This document shows positions 45,211 through 55,846 of a stretch of DNA of 64,000 nucleotides, piece after piece (position 1 is the first letter of the stretch; every line of letters begins with the position of its first letter). Under the pieces are notes generated by a model. It searched no databases and had not been told where the DNA came from. It was given only the letters and a program-made list of their open reading frames with translations. This stretch comes from Uranotaenia lowii (lineage: Eukaryota > Arthropoda > Insecta > Diptera > Culicidae). The translations under genes were made by a program, and so were the position numbers. The stretch lies in NCBI RefSeq assembly GCF_029784155.1, contig NC_073691.1, positions 141,848,433 to 141,912,432 on the forward strand, given 5' to 3'.

Positions 45211-47814
45211 ATGGCGCGGTATGCTCCGAAATCGTAAGTAAACACTCGTGTAGCTTTGTATTTACTGGAGTTTGGGAGTTGCTCTATGATGGAAGCGTGA
45301 GTTCGGTCACGACGTGCATTCGGCGAATCCTAGTTAGATTGAAGGAATTCCGGTTGCCCTCTGAATTCCTGTCGTCTCCTTGATTGCAAGATGGCACCCC
45401 TTTGTTTGTTGTCGATTTTAGAAATGGTTTCTCCATTTTTCTTGGTGAACGGTCAATTTTCCTTTGAGTGATGCAGTTTGTTTTACGAGTGTTCTTATAG
45501 GTACCATTCATGATAAAAAAATAAATAAAATGAAATAAAGGCTGCAAGAAATTTCAGACACAAAAATGTCCCCAAGTATAAAAGGCTTTTAATCTGACAG
45601 CATCGACTGCACGTTCGATCATATTGATGCTACCTTTTGTCATCGCGTGCTACCTGGAAAAGTTCAATGCATGTGTTTGTAAGCGAATAAAAGTGTAAAC
45701 AAAAAGTGAAATTTTGGTTGCGTTTTGTTACGTTTTACGAGAGTGACCAGTGAAGAATAATTTTCCGTCTGCTTTCGTTAGTTTTCTTGCATTTTTCTCA
45801 AGAATCGACCCGCGCAACGAGTCAGAACACATTCCGGCTTGTGGGTTACACCGAGGCCCGCTTGCGCAACTGATCCGTAGTGGAGACCATTTTCTCTTCT
45901 GGCGGGGAATCTCTTCAGGTATTTATTTCGGTATTTTGGCAAGATAGTCTGAACAACCGTTCGGAAGTAAACCGGGGCGATATTTATTTCGTGTCGGCGA
46001 CTAGCAGGAGGTAAGTGCTGCCAAAATTAGTATCAGCAGAACCTACCGATTCTCCGAAATTAACTAAACACATAATTACGATTTCAACTTAAGAAAATAT
46101 TGAGATATTCCTATCTTGATTGACCTGACACCTTGAAGAGTTAAGTGGATGAAAGGGGTAATACATAAGAAACCTTCTAACCCTCATTTAAATGTTAAAT
46201 CTTCAAAATGCTTATAAAAAAAAAATATTCACTGCCCTCCAATCAACATTGACTTTTTTTATTTAAATTTAATTTCAATCTAGTTTCAGACAGGAATGAT
46301 TGGGTTTTTATTGGAGAGGTGTTCGATTAATGAACCTTGTGATAAGAGTTTTTTTTTGCTGGTTATAATACGCGATATTTCAGAATTTTTTAACGTTCTA
46401 GAGGCAATTTTAATCATTTCTCAGATACAAAATTTTCTGATAATTATCATTAATTTTCAACACAGAGTTGAAGGATTTGAAAATTCGATTTACTGTGAAT
46501 GCTTGGAAATCTTGGGAAATATTTAAAAAAAAAAAGGTATTTAATCACGGTTTAGAGTTTATCAAGGCCTGAGGAATGATATGTTAATGCTTCAGGTTTA
46601 GTTTCTTCATAGTGAATTGAATTTTCACTTAGCATAAGACGTCTTTCGCAAGTGCTGTTCGAAAGTACAGGCCATGTCACCGCCTTTTTGCCCTGTAGAA
46701 TTAAATGTGTATACGAATTGATTTATGTTGTGAACTTATAAAACTATAAACAAAAAAAGTGATATCGTGTTCAGTTGTCAGTGTTTTTAAACTTAGTGGT
46801 CTGTGAAGAATGATAAACTCTCGTCTGGCTTATGTGCTTTCAGTAATAATGCGTCTTCAAGAGATTCGATTTATTGAAGATAGCCCCCACTAGCAATCAC
46901 ATACAGCCTAGAAGCAGGCTGGTGGTCACAACGGGTTGTACTGAGACAATGGCCCCTACCAGCAAGGAAGAAGTTGCAGATTAAGGTTACTCAGTAGAAC
47001 TTATCGGTTGTCCGACTATCCTATAGAACCCTAAAAGAAGCTTAGTTTTTTATTGCAACATGAATCTTAAATAAAAATATTGAGATAAATTAGCCTTGTT
47101 CGTGATGTTTTTGAGATGATAAATACTAGAAATGACTGATAAAGGTCTTCCGAACCTAGTTCAAATGTTTCCTTCGAAGCGTTCCAATTCTTCTTTAAAA
47201 TTAAATTATCGCTGTCTTATAATTATGGTTTGACCAAAAGTTTAAGGGTTAATCCTAGTGTCCAATGAAACCAACTCAACATAACTTATCGGCTTCCCTA
47301 CTTTCAAGTAAAATCCTTGAAAAAAAAATATTAATTTGTTTTATTGTGATTTGAAATTTAGAAATATTGAAACAAAATAGACTTTTTCGTAATGTTTTTT
47401 TAAGATACCTACTAAAAAAAAAAAAGGTTGATGACTCTCCCTCGAACCTAGCTCATATGTTAGATATTTTCAAAAATTTCCCTTAGGAATCCTTTTTCAG
47501 ATCCAAGTTTCCTATGATATACAATTATAATTAAACACAATGTTAAATGATTCATAGCTTTAATATTTATAAACCCTGCAAAAAAAAATATTGTAAATGA
47601 CGCTTCCAACTTTTGATTAAAAGGCCCTAGAATGCTTGAATTTATAATCATTTTAGGATTGGCTTCCTTTTGTAAAAAAAAATAACTCTTTTAAATGTTT
47701 GCCACGCATATTAAAAAAATTGAAATTTAACAAATAACGTTAAGGAAACGAATGAATGGAATTTGGAGCCTTATAGATACTATTTTTCCAGCCAATTTCT
47801 TTTTTAAGCCAATT
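45211..47814 (+). repeat. Non-coding leader of the 10.3-kb element with old internal duplications
   Basis: No ORF above about 90 codons and no retroelement motif. Diverged copies recur. The block near 45750 (gtgaccagtgaagaataatt) resembles that near 46800 (gtggtctgtgaagaatgata), with a spacing of about 1.05 kb. The block starting aacttatcggttgtccgac (46999) recurs as aacttatcggcttccctac (47283) and more weakly at about 46043. Each is followed by an A-rich attgagata/attgaaaca stretch. These look like very old tandem duplications. Confidence 0.5.
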
Positions 47815-48690
47815 AAACTAAAGTGATGGCTTGGAATTACCATCATGACACAATTGATACTATAAAAGATGGCATGGAAAGGCATGACCCAAACTAACTA
47901 AAAGTGATGGCTTGGAAGTACCATCATGAAATACTTAAAACTTCATAAAAAGATGGCATGGAAAGGCATGACCCAAAGTAACTTAAAGTGATGGCTTGGA
48001 ATTACCATCATGACACAATTGATACTATAAAAGATGGCATGGAAAGGCATGACCCAAACTAACTAAAAGTGATGGCTTGGAATTACCATCATGAAATACT
48101 TAAAACTTCATAAAAAGATGGCATGGAAAGGCATGACCCAAAGTAACTTAAAGTGATGGCTTGGAATTACCATCATGACACAATTGATACTAGAAAAGAT
48201 GGCATGGAAAGGCATGACCCAAACTAACTTAAAGTGATGGCTTGGAATTACCATCATGAAATACTTAAAACTTCATAAAAAGATGGCATGGAAAGGCATG
48301 ATCCAAAGTAACTTAAAGTGATGGCTTGGAATTACCATCATGACACAATTGATACTAGAAAAGATGGCATGGAAAGGCATGACCCAAACTAACTTAAAGT
48401 GATGGCTTGGAATTACCATCATGAAATACTTAAAACTTCAAAAGATGGCATGGAAAGGCATGACCCAAAGTAACTTAAAGTGATGGCTCGGAATTACCAT
48501 CATGACACAATTGATACTAGAAAAGACGGCATGGAAAGGCATGACCCAAAGTAGTCAGAAAATGATGGCTTGGAACTACCATCATGAAACAATTGAATCT
48601 AAAAAAAAAAAAAAAGATGGCATGGAAAGGCATGACCCATAGTTACCTAAAGTGATGGCTTGGAATTACCATCATATCACAAGTAAAACT
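47815..48690. repeat. 80/84-bp satellite array with dimeric higher-order structure
   Basis: About 11 monomers start at gtgatggcttgga near 47823, 47903, 47988, 48069, 48153, 48234, 48318, 48399 and 48480, then less regularly at 48562 and 48652. Spacing alternates about 80-81 and 84-85. Alternate monomers carry either gacacaattgatacta or gaaatacttaaaacttc, so the true unit is a dimer of about 165 bp. Each monomer also contains two related halves (gatggcttgga... and gatggcatgga...), pointing to an older unit of about 40 bp. Confidence 0.88.
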
Positions 48691-48759
48691 AAAAAAAAAG
48701 TATTTTTTGAAAAATACCAAGAAACGTAGTATAAAAAAAAAATCAAGCAACAAGAACGA

Positions 48760-51700
48760 AGTTTCGAAGGCCAAGACCTGAAGGGTCAAGAATTGGGAGT
48801 TAAGAGTGGAAATTACAAAAGTTAAGAGTCACGTGTTATAGACCACGAGTTGAAGATATGAAGCTGAGGTTGAAAAGTCAAGAATGAAGGTTTGAAAGCC
48901 AATAATAGGAAATTTAGAGTGAAAGCTAAAAGTTGAGAGTCACGTGTTATAGGCCACGAGTTGAAGGTATGAAGCAGAGGTTGAAAAGTCAAGAGTCGAA
49001 ATATTAAGAGGCAAGCGTCAAGAATGAAGGTTCGAAGGTCAAGAACATGATGTTAAGGGTGAAGGTTAAAAGTTGAGAGTCACGTGTTATAGGCCACGAG
49101 TTAAAGGTATAAAGCTGAGGTTGAAAAGTCAAGAGTCGAAATATTAAAGCAAGGGTCAAAAGAATGAAGGTTTGAAAGTCAATAATACGAAATTTAAAGT
49201 GAAAGCTAAAAGTCGAGAGTTACGTGTTATAGGCCACGAGTTGAAGGTATGAAGCTGAGGTTGATAAGTCAAGAGTCGAAATATTAAGAGTCAAGCGTCA
49301 AGAATGAAGGTTTGAAAGCCAATAATAGGAAATTTAGAGTGAAAGCTAAAAGTTGAGAGTCACGTGTTATAGGCCACGAGTTGAAGGTATGAAGCAGAGG
49401 TTGAAAAGTCAAGAGTCGAAATATTAAGAGTCAAGCGTCAAGAATGAAGGTTCGAAGGTCAAGAATATGATGTTAAGGGTGAAGGTTAAAAGTTGAGAGT
49501 CACGTGTTATAGGCCACGAGTTGAAGGTATGAAGCTGAGGTTGGAAAGTCAAGAGTTAAAAATAAGAAATTAAAAGTCAAGTGTCAAGAATCGAAGGATC
49601 AAGAGTGAAGACTTAGAAATAGAGAGTCAAGGCTTAAAAATAAGGGTCTTGTGTCTTAAACCAATAGTTGGAAATCTAAAGTTGAGGTCGGGATACAATA
49701 GTTTAAGTCAAGAGTCATAGGATAAGAACCAAGCGCAAGTGTCGAGAATCGCAAGTGTCGAGTTTGAAAAGTCAAGAGTCGAAATATTAAAGCAAGGGTC
49801 AAGAATGAAGGTTTGAAAGTCAATAATAGGAAATTTAGAGTGAAAGCTAAAAGTTGAGAGTCACGTGTTATAGGCCACGAGTTGAAGGTATGAAGCTGAG
49901 GTTGAAAAGTCAAGAGTCGAAATATTAAAGCAAGGGTCAACAGAATGGAGGTTTGAAAGTCAATAAAAGGAAGTTGAGAGTGAAAGTTAAAAGTTGAGTG
50001 TCACGTGTTATAGGCCACGAGTTGAAGGTATGGAGCTGAGGTTGAAAAATCAAGAGTCGAAATATTAAGAGTCAAGCGTCAAGAATGAAGGTTCGAAGGT
50101 CAAGAATATGATGTTAAGGGTGAAGGTTAAAAGTTGAGAGTCACGTGTTATAGGCCACGAGTTGAAGGTATGAAGCTGAGGTTGGAAAGTCAAGAGTCGA
50201 AATATTAAAGCAAGGGTCAAGAATGAAGGTTTGAAAGTCAATAATAGGAAATTAGAGTGAAAGCTAAAAATTGAGAGTAACGTGTTATAGGCCACGAGTT
50301 GAGGGTATGAATCTGAGGTTGAAAAGTCAAGAGTTGAAATATTAAGAGTCGCGTCAGGAATGAAGATTCGAAGGTCAAGAATATGATGTTAAGGGTGAAG
50401 GTTAAAAGTTGAGAGTCACGTGTTATAGGCCACGAGTTGAAAGTATGAAGCTTAGGCTGAAAAGTCAAGAGTCGAAATATTAAAGCAAGGGTCAAGAATG
50501 AAGGTTTGAAAGTCAATAATAGGAAATTTAGAGTGAAAGCTAAAAGTTGAGAGTCACGTGTTATAGGCCACGAGTTGAAGGTATGAAGCTGAGGTTGAAC
50601 AGTCAAGAGTCGAAATATTAAAGCAAGGGTCAAGAATGAAGGTTTGAAAGTCAATAATAGGAAATTTAGAGTGAAAGCTAATAGTTGAGAGTCACGTGTT
50701 ATAGGCCACGAGTTTAAGGTATGAAGCTGAGGTTGAAAAGTCAAGAGTCGAAATATTAAGAGGCAAGCGTTAAGAATGAAGGTTCGAAGGTCAAGAATAT
50801 GATGTTAAGGGTGAAGGTTAAAAGTTGAGAGTCACGTGTTATAGGCCATGAGTTGAAGGTATAAAACTGAGTTTGAAAAGTCAAGAGTCGAAATATTAAA
50901 GCAAGGGTCAAGAATGAAGGGTTGAAAGTCAATAAAAGGAAATTTAGAGTGAAAGCTAAAAGTTGAGAGTCACGTGTTATAGGCCACGAGTTGAAGGTAT
51001 GAAGCTGAGGTTGAAAAATCAAGAGTCGAAATATTAAAGCAAGGGTCAAGAATGAAGGTTTGAAAGTCAATAATAGGAAATTAGAGTGAAAGCTAAAAGT
51101 TGAGAGTAACGTGTTATAGGCCACGAGTTGAAGGTATGAATCTGAGGTTGAAAAATCAAGAGTCGAAATATTAAAGCAAGGGTCAACAGAATTAAGGTTT
51201 GAAAGTCAATAATAGGAAGTTAAGAGTGAAAGTTAAAAGTTAAGAGTCACGTGTTATAGGCCACGAATTGAAGGTATGAAACCGAGTTTGAAAAGTCAAG
51301 AGTCGAAATATTAAAGCAAGGGTCAAGAATGAAGGTTTGAAAGTCAATAAAAGGAAATTTAGAGTGAAAGCTAAAAGTTGAGAGTCACGTTTTATAGGCC
51401 ACGAGTTGAAGGTATGAAGCTGAGGTTGAAAAGTCAAGAATCGAAATATTAAAGCAAGGGTCAACAGAATGGCGGTTTGAGAGTCAATAATAGGAAGTTA
51501 AGAGTGAAAGTTAAAAGTTGAGAGCACGTGTTATAGGCCACGAGTTGAAGGTATGAAGCTGAGGTTGAAAAATCAAGAGTCGAAATATTAAAGCAAGGGT
51601 CAAGAATGAAGGTTTGAAAGTCAATAATAGGAAATTAGAGTGAAAGCTAAAAGTTGAGAGTAACGTGTTATAGGCCACGAGTTGAAGGTATGAATCTGAG

Positions 51701-52810
51701 GTTGAAAAATCAAGAGTCGAAATATTAAAGCAAGGGTCAACAGAATGAAGGTTTGAAAGTCAATAATAGGAAGTTAAGAGTGAAAGTTAAAAGTTGAGAG
51801 TCACGTGTTATAGGCCACGAGTTGAAAGTATGAAGCTTAGGCTGAAAAGTCAAGAGTCGAAATATTAAAGCAAGGGTCAAGAATGAAGGTTTGAAAGTCA
51901 ATAATAGGAAATTTAGAGTGAAGCTAAAAGTTGAGAGTCACGTGTTATAGGCCACGAGTTGAAGGTATGAAGCTGAGGTTGAAAAGTCAAGAGTCGAAAT
52001 ATTAAAGCAAGGGTCAACAGAATGGAGGTTTGAAAGTCAATAATAGGAAGTTAAGAGTGAAAGTTAAAAGTTAAGAGTCACGTGTTATAGGCCACAAGTT
52101 GAAGGTATGAAGCTGAGGTTGAAAAATCAAGAGTCGAAATATTAAAGCAAGGGTCAAGAATGAAGGTTTGAAAGTCAATAATAGGAAATTTTGAGTGAAA
52201 GCTAAAAGTTGAGAGTCACGTGTTATAGGCCACGAGTTGAAGGTATGAAGCTGAGGTTGATAAGTCAAGAGTCGAAATATTAAGAGGCAAGCGTTAAGAA
52301 TGAAGGTTCGAAGGTCAAGAATATGATGTTAAGGGTGAAGGTTAAAAGTTGAGAGTCACGTGTTATAGGCCACAAGTTGAAAGTATGAAGCTTAGGCTGA
52401 AAAGTCAAGAGTCGAAATATTAAAGCAAGGGTCAACAGAATGGAGGTTTGAAAGTCAATAATAGGAAGTTAAGAGTGAAAGTTAAAAGTTAAGAGTCACG
52501 TGTTATAGGCCACGAGTTGAAGGTATGAAGCTGAGGTTGAAAAATCAAGAGTCGAAATATTATGAGTCAAGCGTCAAGAATGAAGGTTCGAAGGTCAAGA
52601 ATATGATGTTAAGGGTGAAGGTTGAAAGTTGAGAGTCACGTTTTATAGGCCACGAGTTGAAGGTTTGAAGCCGAGGCTGAAAAGTCAAGAGTCGAAATAT
52701 TAAGAGTCAAGCGTCAAGAATGAAGGTTTGCAAGTCAATAATAGGAAGTTAAGAGTGAAAGTTATAAGTTGAGAGTCACGTTTTATAGGCCACGAGTTGA
52801 ACTTAAGAGT
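48760..52810. repeat. About 139-bp satellite array, roughly 28 units, most with CACGTG
   Basis: The register motif cacgtgttataggccacgag occurs near 48830, 48941, 49081, 49361, 49501, 49862, 50002, 50142 and so on to about 52497, at a spacing of about 137-140 bp. Units contain variant 3' modules (caataataggaaatttagag versus gaatatgatgttaagggtga), so at least two unit types are interspersed. A copy of the second, longer-unit family is embedded at about 49560-49760. Around three quarters of units keep the palindrome CACGTG; the others have one-base variants. Confidence 0.9.
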
Positions 52811-54340
52811 TTTGTGTCTTGAGCCATGAATGGGACATCCAAAGTTGAGGTTGATATACAATAGTTGTTGTTAAGAAACATATGATAAGAATCAAGCTGA
52901 AGGGTCGAAAATCGAAGGGTCAAGAGTCAAGAATTAGAAATAGAGAGTCAAGGCTCAAAAGTAAGAGTCTTGTGTCTTAGGCCATGAGTTGGAGAACCAA
53001 GTTGAGGTTGAGATACCATATACAATCATAGCATTCTTATGCTATGATGGCAGAGGTCATAGCATAAGAATGCAGCGTCAAATGTCGAGAATCGAAAAGC
53101 CAATAGTCCAGAATTCGAAATTAAGAAGTGTCAAGTGTGGAGAACCGCAAGGTCAAGAGTCCAGAATTAGAAATTAAGAGTCAAGTGTCAAGAATGGAAG
53201 GGTCAAGAATGAAGAATTAGAAAAACATAGTCAAGGCTAAAAAAGTTAAGAGTCTTGTGACTTAGGCCACTATTTGGAAATTTAAAGTGGAGATTCAATA
53301 GTTGAAGTTAAGGGTCTTGTGTCTTAAACCAATAGTTGGAAATCCAAAGTTGAGGTCGGGATACAATAGTTTAAGTCAAGAGTCATAGGATAAGAACCAA
53401 GCGCAAGTGTCGAGAATCGAAAGGTCAAGAGTACAAAATTAGAAATTAAGAATCAAGTGTCAAAATCGAAGAGTCAAGAGTGAAGAATTAGAAACATAGA
53501 GTCAAGGCTTAAAAGTTAAGAGTCTTAGGCCATGAGTTGGATATTCGAAGTTGAGGTTGAGATTTAATAGTTGAAATCAAGAGTCACAGCATAAGAATCA
53601 AGCGTCAAGTGTCGAGAATTGAAAGGTCAAGTGTTAAGACTTAAAAATAGAGAGTCAAGGCTTAAAAGTTAAGAGTCTTATGTTTTAGGCTATGAGTTGG
53701 AAATCCAAGTGGAGTTTGAAATTCAATAGTTGAAGTCGAGAGTATAAGAAGCAAGCGTTAAGTGTCGAGAATGGAAGATTGACGAGTTCAGAATTGAAAG
53801 TTTAGAGTCAAGTGTAAAAATTCGAAGGGTAAAGAGTGAAGACTAAGCAATAGAGAGTCGAGGCTTAAAAGTTAAGAGTATTGTGTCTAAAGCCATGAGT
53901 TGGACATCTAAAGTTGAGGTTGAGATACAATAATTGAAGACAGAAGTCAAAGCATAAGAATCAAGCGTCAAGGTATCGAGAATCGAAGATCAAGAGTCAA
54001 GAATCAGATAGGGAATCGATGCTTAAAAGTTTGGTCTTGTGTCTTAAGCCATGAGTTTGACATCCAAAGTTTAGGTTGAGATACAATAGTTGAAGTCAAA
54101 AGTCATAGCATAAGAACCAAGCGTCAAATGTCGAGAATCGAAAAGCCAATAGTCCAGAATTCGGAAGTAAGAATTGTCAAGTGTCGAGAATCGCAAGGTC
54201 AAGAGTCCAGAATTAGAAATTAAGAGTCAAGTGTCAAGAATCGATTATGGAAAGTAAAAATGTGGAGATCAAATGTCATGTGTCAAAATGAAAATGAGGA
54301 GGTCAAAAGAAATAAGTTCTAAGTTAAGAATCCGACGTAA
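52811..54340. repeat. Diverged, longer-unit flank of the satellite array
   Basis: Irregular repeats of roughly 200-250 bp are built on gtcttgtgtcttaggccatg, aagttgaggttgagatac, gtcgagaatcgaaaggtcaa and gtcaaggcttaaaagttaag. They are related to the 139-bp unit but more decayed, which is typical of the edge of an array. Confidence 0.75.
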
Positions 54341-54450
54341 AGAGTCAAGAATTAAGACAAGTTTTTTTTAAGAATCAAGGATGTTTCTTGAGCTGATAAA
54401 ACTTTTCTTTTTTTGTTGAGTACACATTGAAAGAAGGCTCTCTTTAATTT

Positions 54451-54472
54451 GGAGAGTAGAGAAGGGGGTGAA
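54451..54472 (+). other. Polypurine tract of the 10.3-kb element
   Basis: 22 bases directly before the 3' LTR, all purine except two T (ggagagtagagaagggggtg then aa). This is the plus-strand priming site of LTR elements and shows that the array belongs to a replicating retroelement unit. Confidence 0.8.
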
Positions 54473-54987
54473 TGTGGTGAGGTAGAATAGGAATAGGAAA
54501 AAATAAGATTATTCATAAATAGAAATAGGAATACTCATAAAATGAATAGAAAAATATGAATCAATTATTACCTACAGAATACGAGCTAAATCTCTGAGCG
54601 TGTATTTCCATACATAGTGGATCACAAAAAGAGCACATTTAATAAAAAAAAAATATAGGTGGAATCAAAACATAGCGGTATATAGTGTTAGTATGCTGCC
54701 CCTTAGTACCTACATGTGTGAAGCTGAAATATACTGTAGGCTGTGGGTGAACAACTTATTCAAATGGCTTTTGTATTGGTGGAAAGAAAACTTGTGAGTG
54801 GTTAATGTGTTATTGAAGGTTCGTTCGTATTTGTTTTGGAATGTTAAGCATAGGAATGATCAGTCTCTAAACTAATCTTGGAGAATGCAGTTGCGTTGGC
54901 TTTCGAGTGCGTGTTTTGGCCGACATTGCGCGGTCGAGCGGGCGGTTTTATTAGAAAATGGCGAATGTAAGAATCGCAATCACCACA
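54473..54987 (+). repeat. 3' LTR of the 10.3-kb element
   Basis: 515 bp, one A shorter than the 5' copy in an A-run near 54645, followed by TSD CTTTC. Confidence 0.9.
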
Positions 54988-54992
54988 CTTTC

Positions 54993-55340
54993 ATCATTGT
55001 ATACTTTGGAAAACTGAATCGAAAAAAGTGGTGAATAAAAGGCAGTTTAACTAAGATTCTGTCGAAAAATTGAGATTTATAATCATTTTCAAGCAATTTA
55101 AACAATATTTTGTTCAAACCAAAGTTATTTACATGGCATTGGTTGAACGTGCTCCAAGAGCGCTTAACTGAAACAGTATTTTATTGTGTCTTTAGGGCTA
55201 TTCAGCAAAATACTGAATAATTGTTAATTTAAACTCTGAAAATTTTATGCTTAGAAAACATGACCATGTCTTCGAGACCAATTAACAAAATCATAACTTA
55301 CCTATTTACCAAAACCAAATAACAAAATTCAAAAAAAAAT
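54993..55340. other. Spacer right of the LTR element
   Basis: AT-rich, no gene recognised. The right part may belong to the Penelope-like fragment that follows. Confidence 0.4.
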
Positions 55341-55589
55341 GTGGTTTACTCGATTTCATGCGAATGCGGGAAAGAGTACTGTGGCCAAACATCACAAACT
55401 CTGGAAAAACGGATTAAAAACCACAAAACAAACCTCAAACAAAGCGCCAGAGCCACAGGACTAACACAACATGCTCTAGAACAAAATCATACGTATAACT
55501 TTGAGAAAGCATATATTTTAGAAAGAGTAAATCAAAAAGGAAAACAGCTGAAACATTATACATTAAACTTAAGAAAGGAAATGCAGTAA
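55341..55589 (+). pseudogene. GIY-YIG endonuclease fragment of a Penelope-like retroelement
   Basis: The 82-residue frame has VYSISCECGKEYCGQTSQTL, then EKRIKNHKTNLK, then ALEQNHTYNFEKAYILERV. This fits a GIY-YIG nuclease (Y-x-I and YCGQT core, conserved Arg in the RIKNH helix) of the kind at the C-terminus of Penelope-like elements, with a Cys pair (CEC) before the YCG motif. The reverse transcriptase that should precede it is absent, so this is a 5'-truncated copy. A 3' tail with a hammerhead-like motif is found at 57055-57090 beyond an inserted element. Confidence 0.7.
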
Positions 55590-55846
55590 ATATCAAACAA
55601 GATTCCATTTAAATCTCTGAAATATATAGCTTAATAATTAAAAAACTAAGAGAGACGCCTCAATTCAAACCCAAAACTACTAATTCAAACACGACGACCT
55701 CAAACACGAGGATTTCCGCCGACATCACGACGACGCCGACACTGACGCCGAAAATGCTGAACACCAGCTGTTAGAAGCGGTTAAAAGTTTGGATTCAAAT
55801 TAAATAAGACAGCCGTATCGGAAGCACGCGGCGATGCAATTTGTAC
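55590..55846 (+). other. Downstream part of the Penelope-like copy
   Basis: No further domain. A GC-richer, cgacgac-repetitive patch lies at 55690-55760. The region is interrupted at 55846 by the inserted TIR element, with GTAC as target. Confidence 0.4.

Larger units (their letters stand above)
44695..54987 (+). mobile_element. 10.3-kb non-coding LTR element (LARD-like) filled with satellite DNA
   Basis: LTRs 44695-45210 (516 bp) and 54473-54987 (515 bp) differ by eye only in one A of an A-run. They begin TGTGGTGA and end TCACCACA (8-bp inverted ends), and are flanked by the 5-bp target duplication CTTTC (44690-44694 and 54988-54992). A strong polypurine tract (54451-54472, ending gaagggggtgaa) abuts the right LTR, fixing plus orientation. 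One base after the left LTR is TGGCGCGGTATGCTCC, a primer-site candidate; its TGGCGC start fits several tRNAs and none is assigned. The 9.3-kb interior has no gag or pol motif. It holds diverged duplications (45211-47814), an 80/84-bp satellite (47815-48690) and a 139-bp satellite (48760-54340). Near-identical LTRs mean recent insertion. Confidence 0.9.

Noticed and set aside
49656..52268. Minus-strand ORFs (up to 168 codons) with a repeated 46-residue hydrophobic unit such as LLTFKPSFLTLALIFRLLTF
   Set aside because: They arise because the 138-140-bp satellite unit often keeps frame and lacks stops on that strand. Frames break wherever a unit is 137, 139 or 140 bp long, and there is no independent start or conservation.
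48830..52810. CRISPR-like array of regular repeats
   Set aside because: Whole units are repeated, without constant repeats separated by unique spacers, and the context is eukaryotic.
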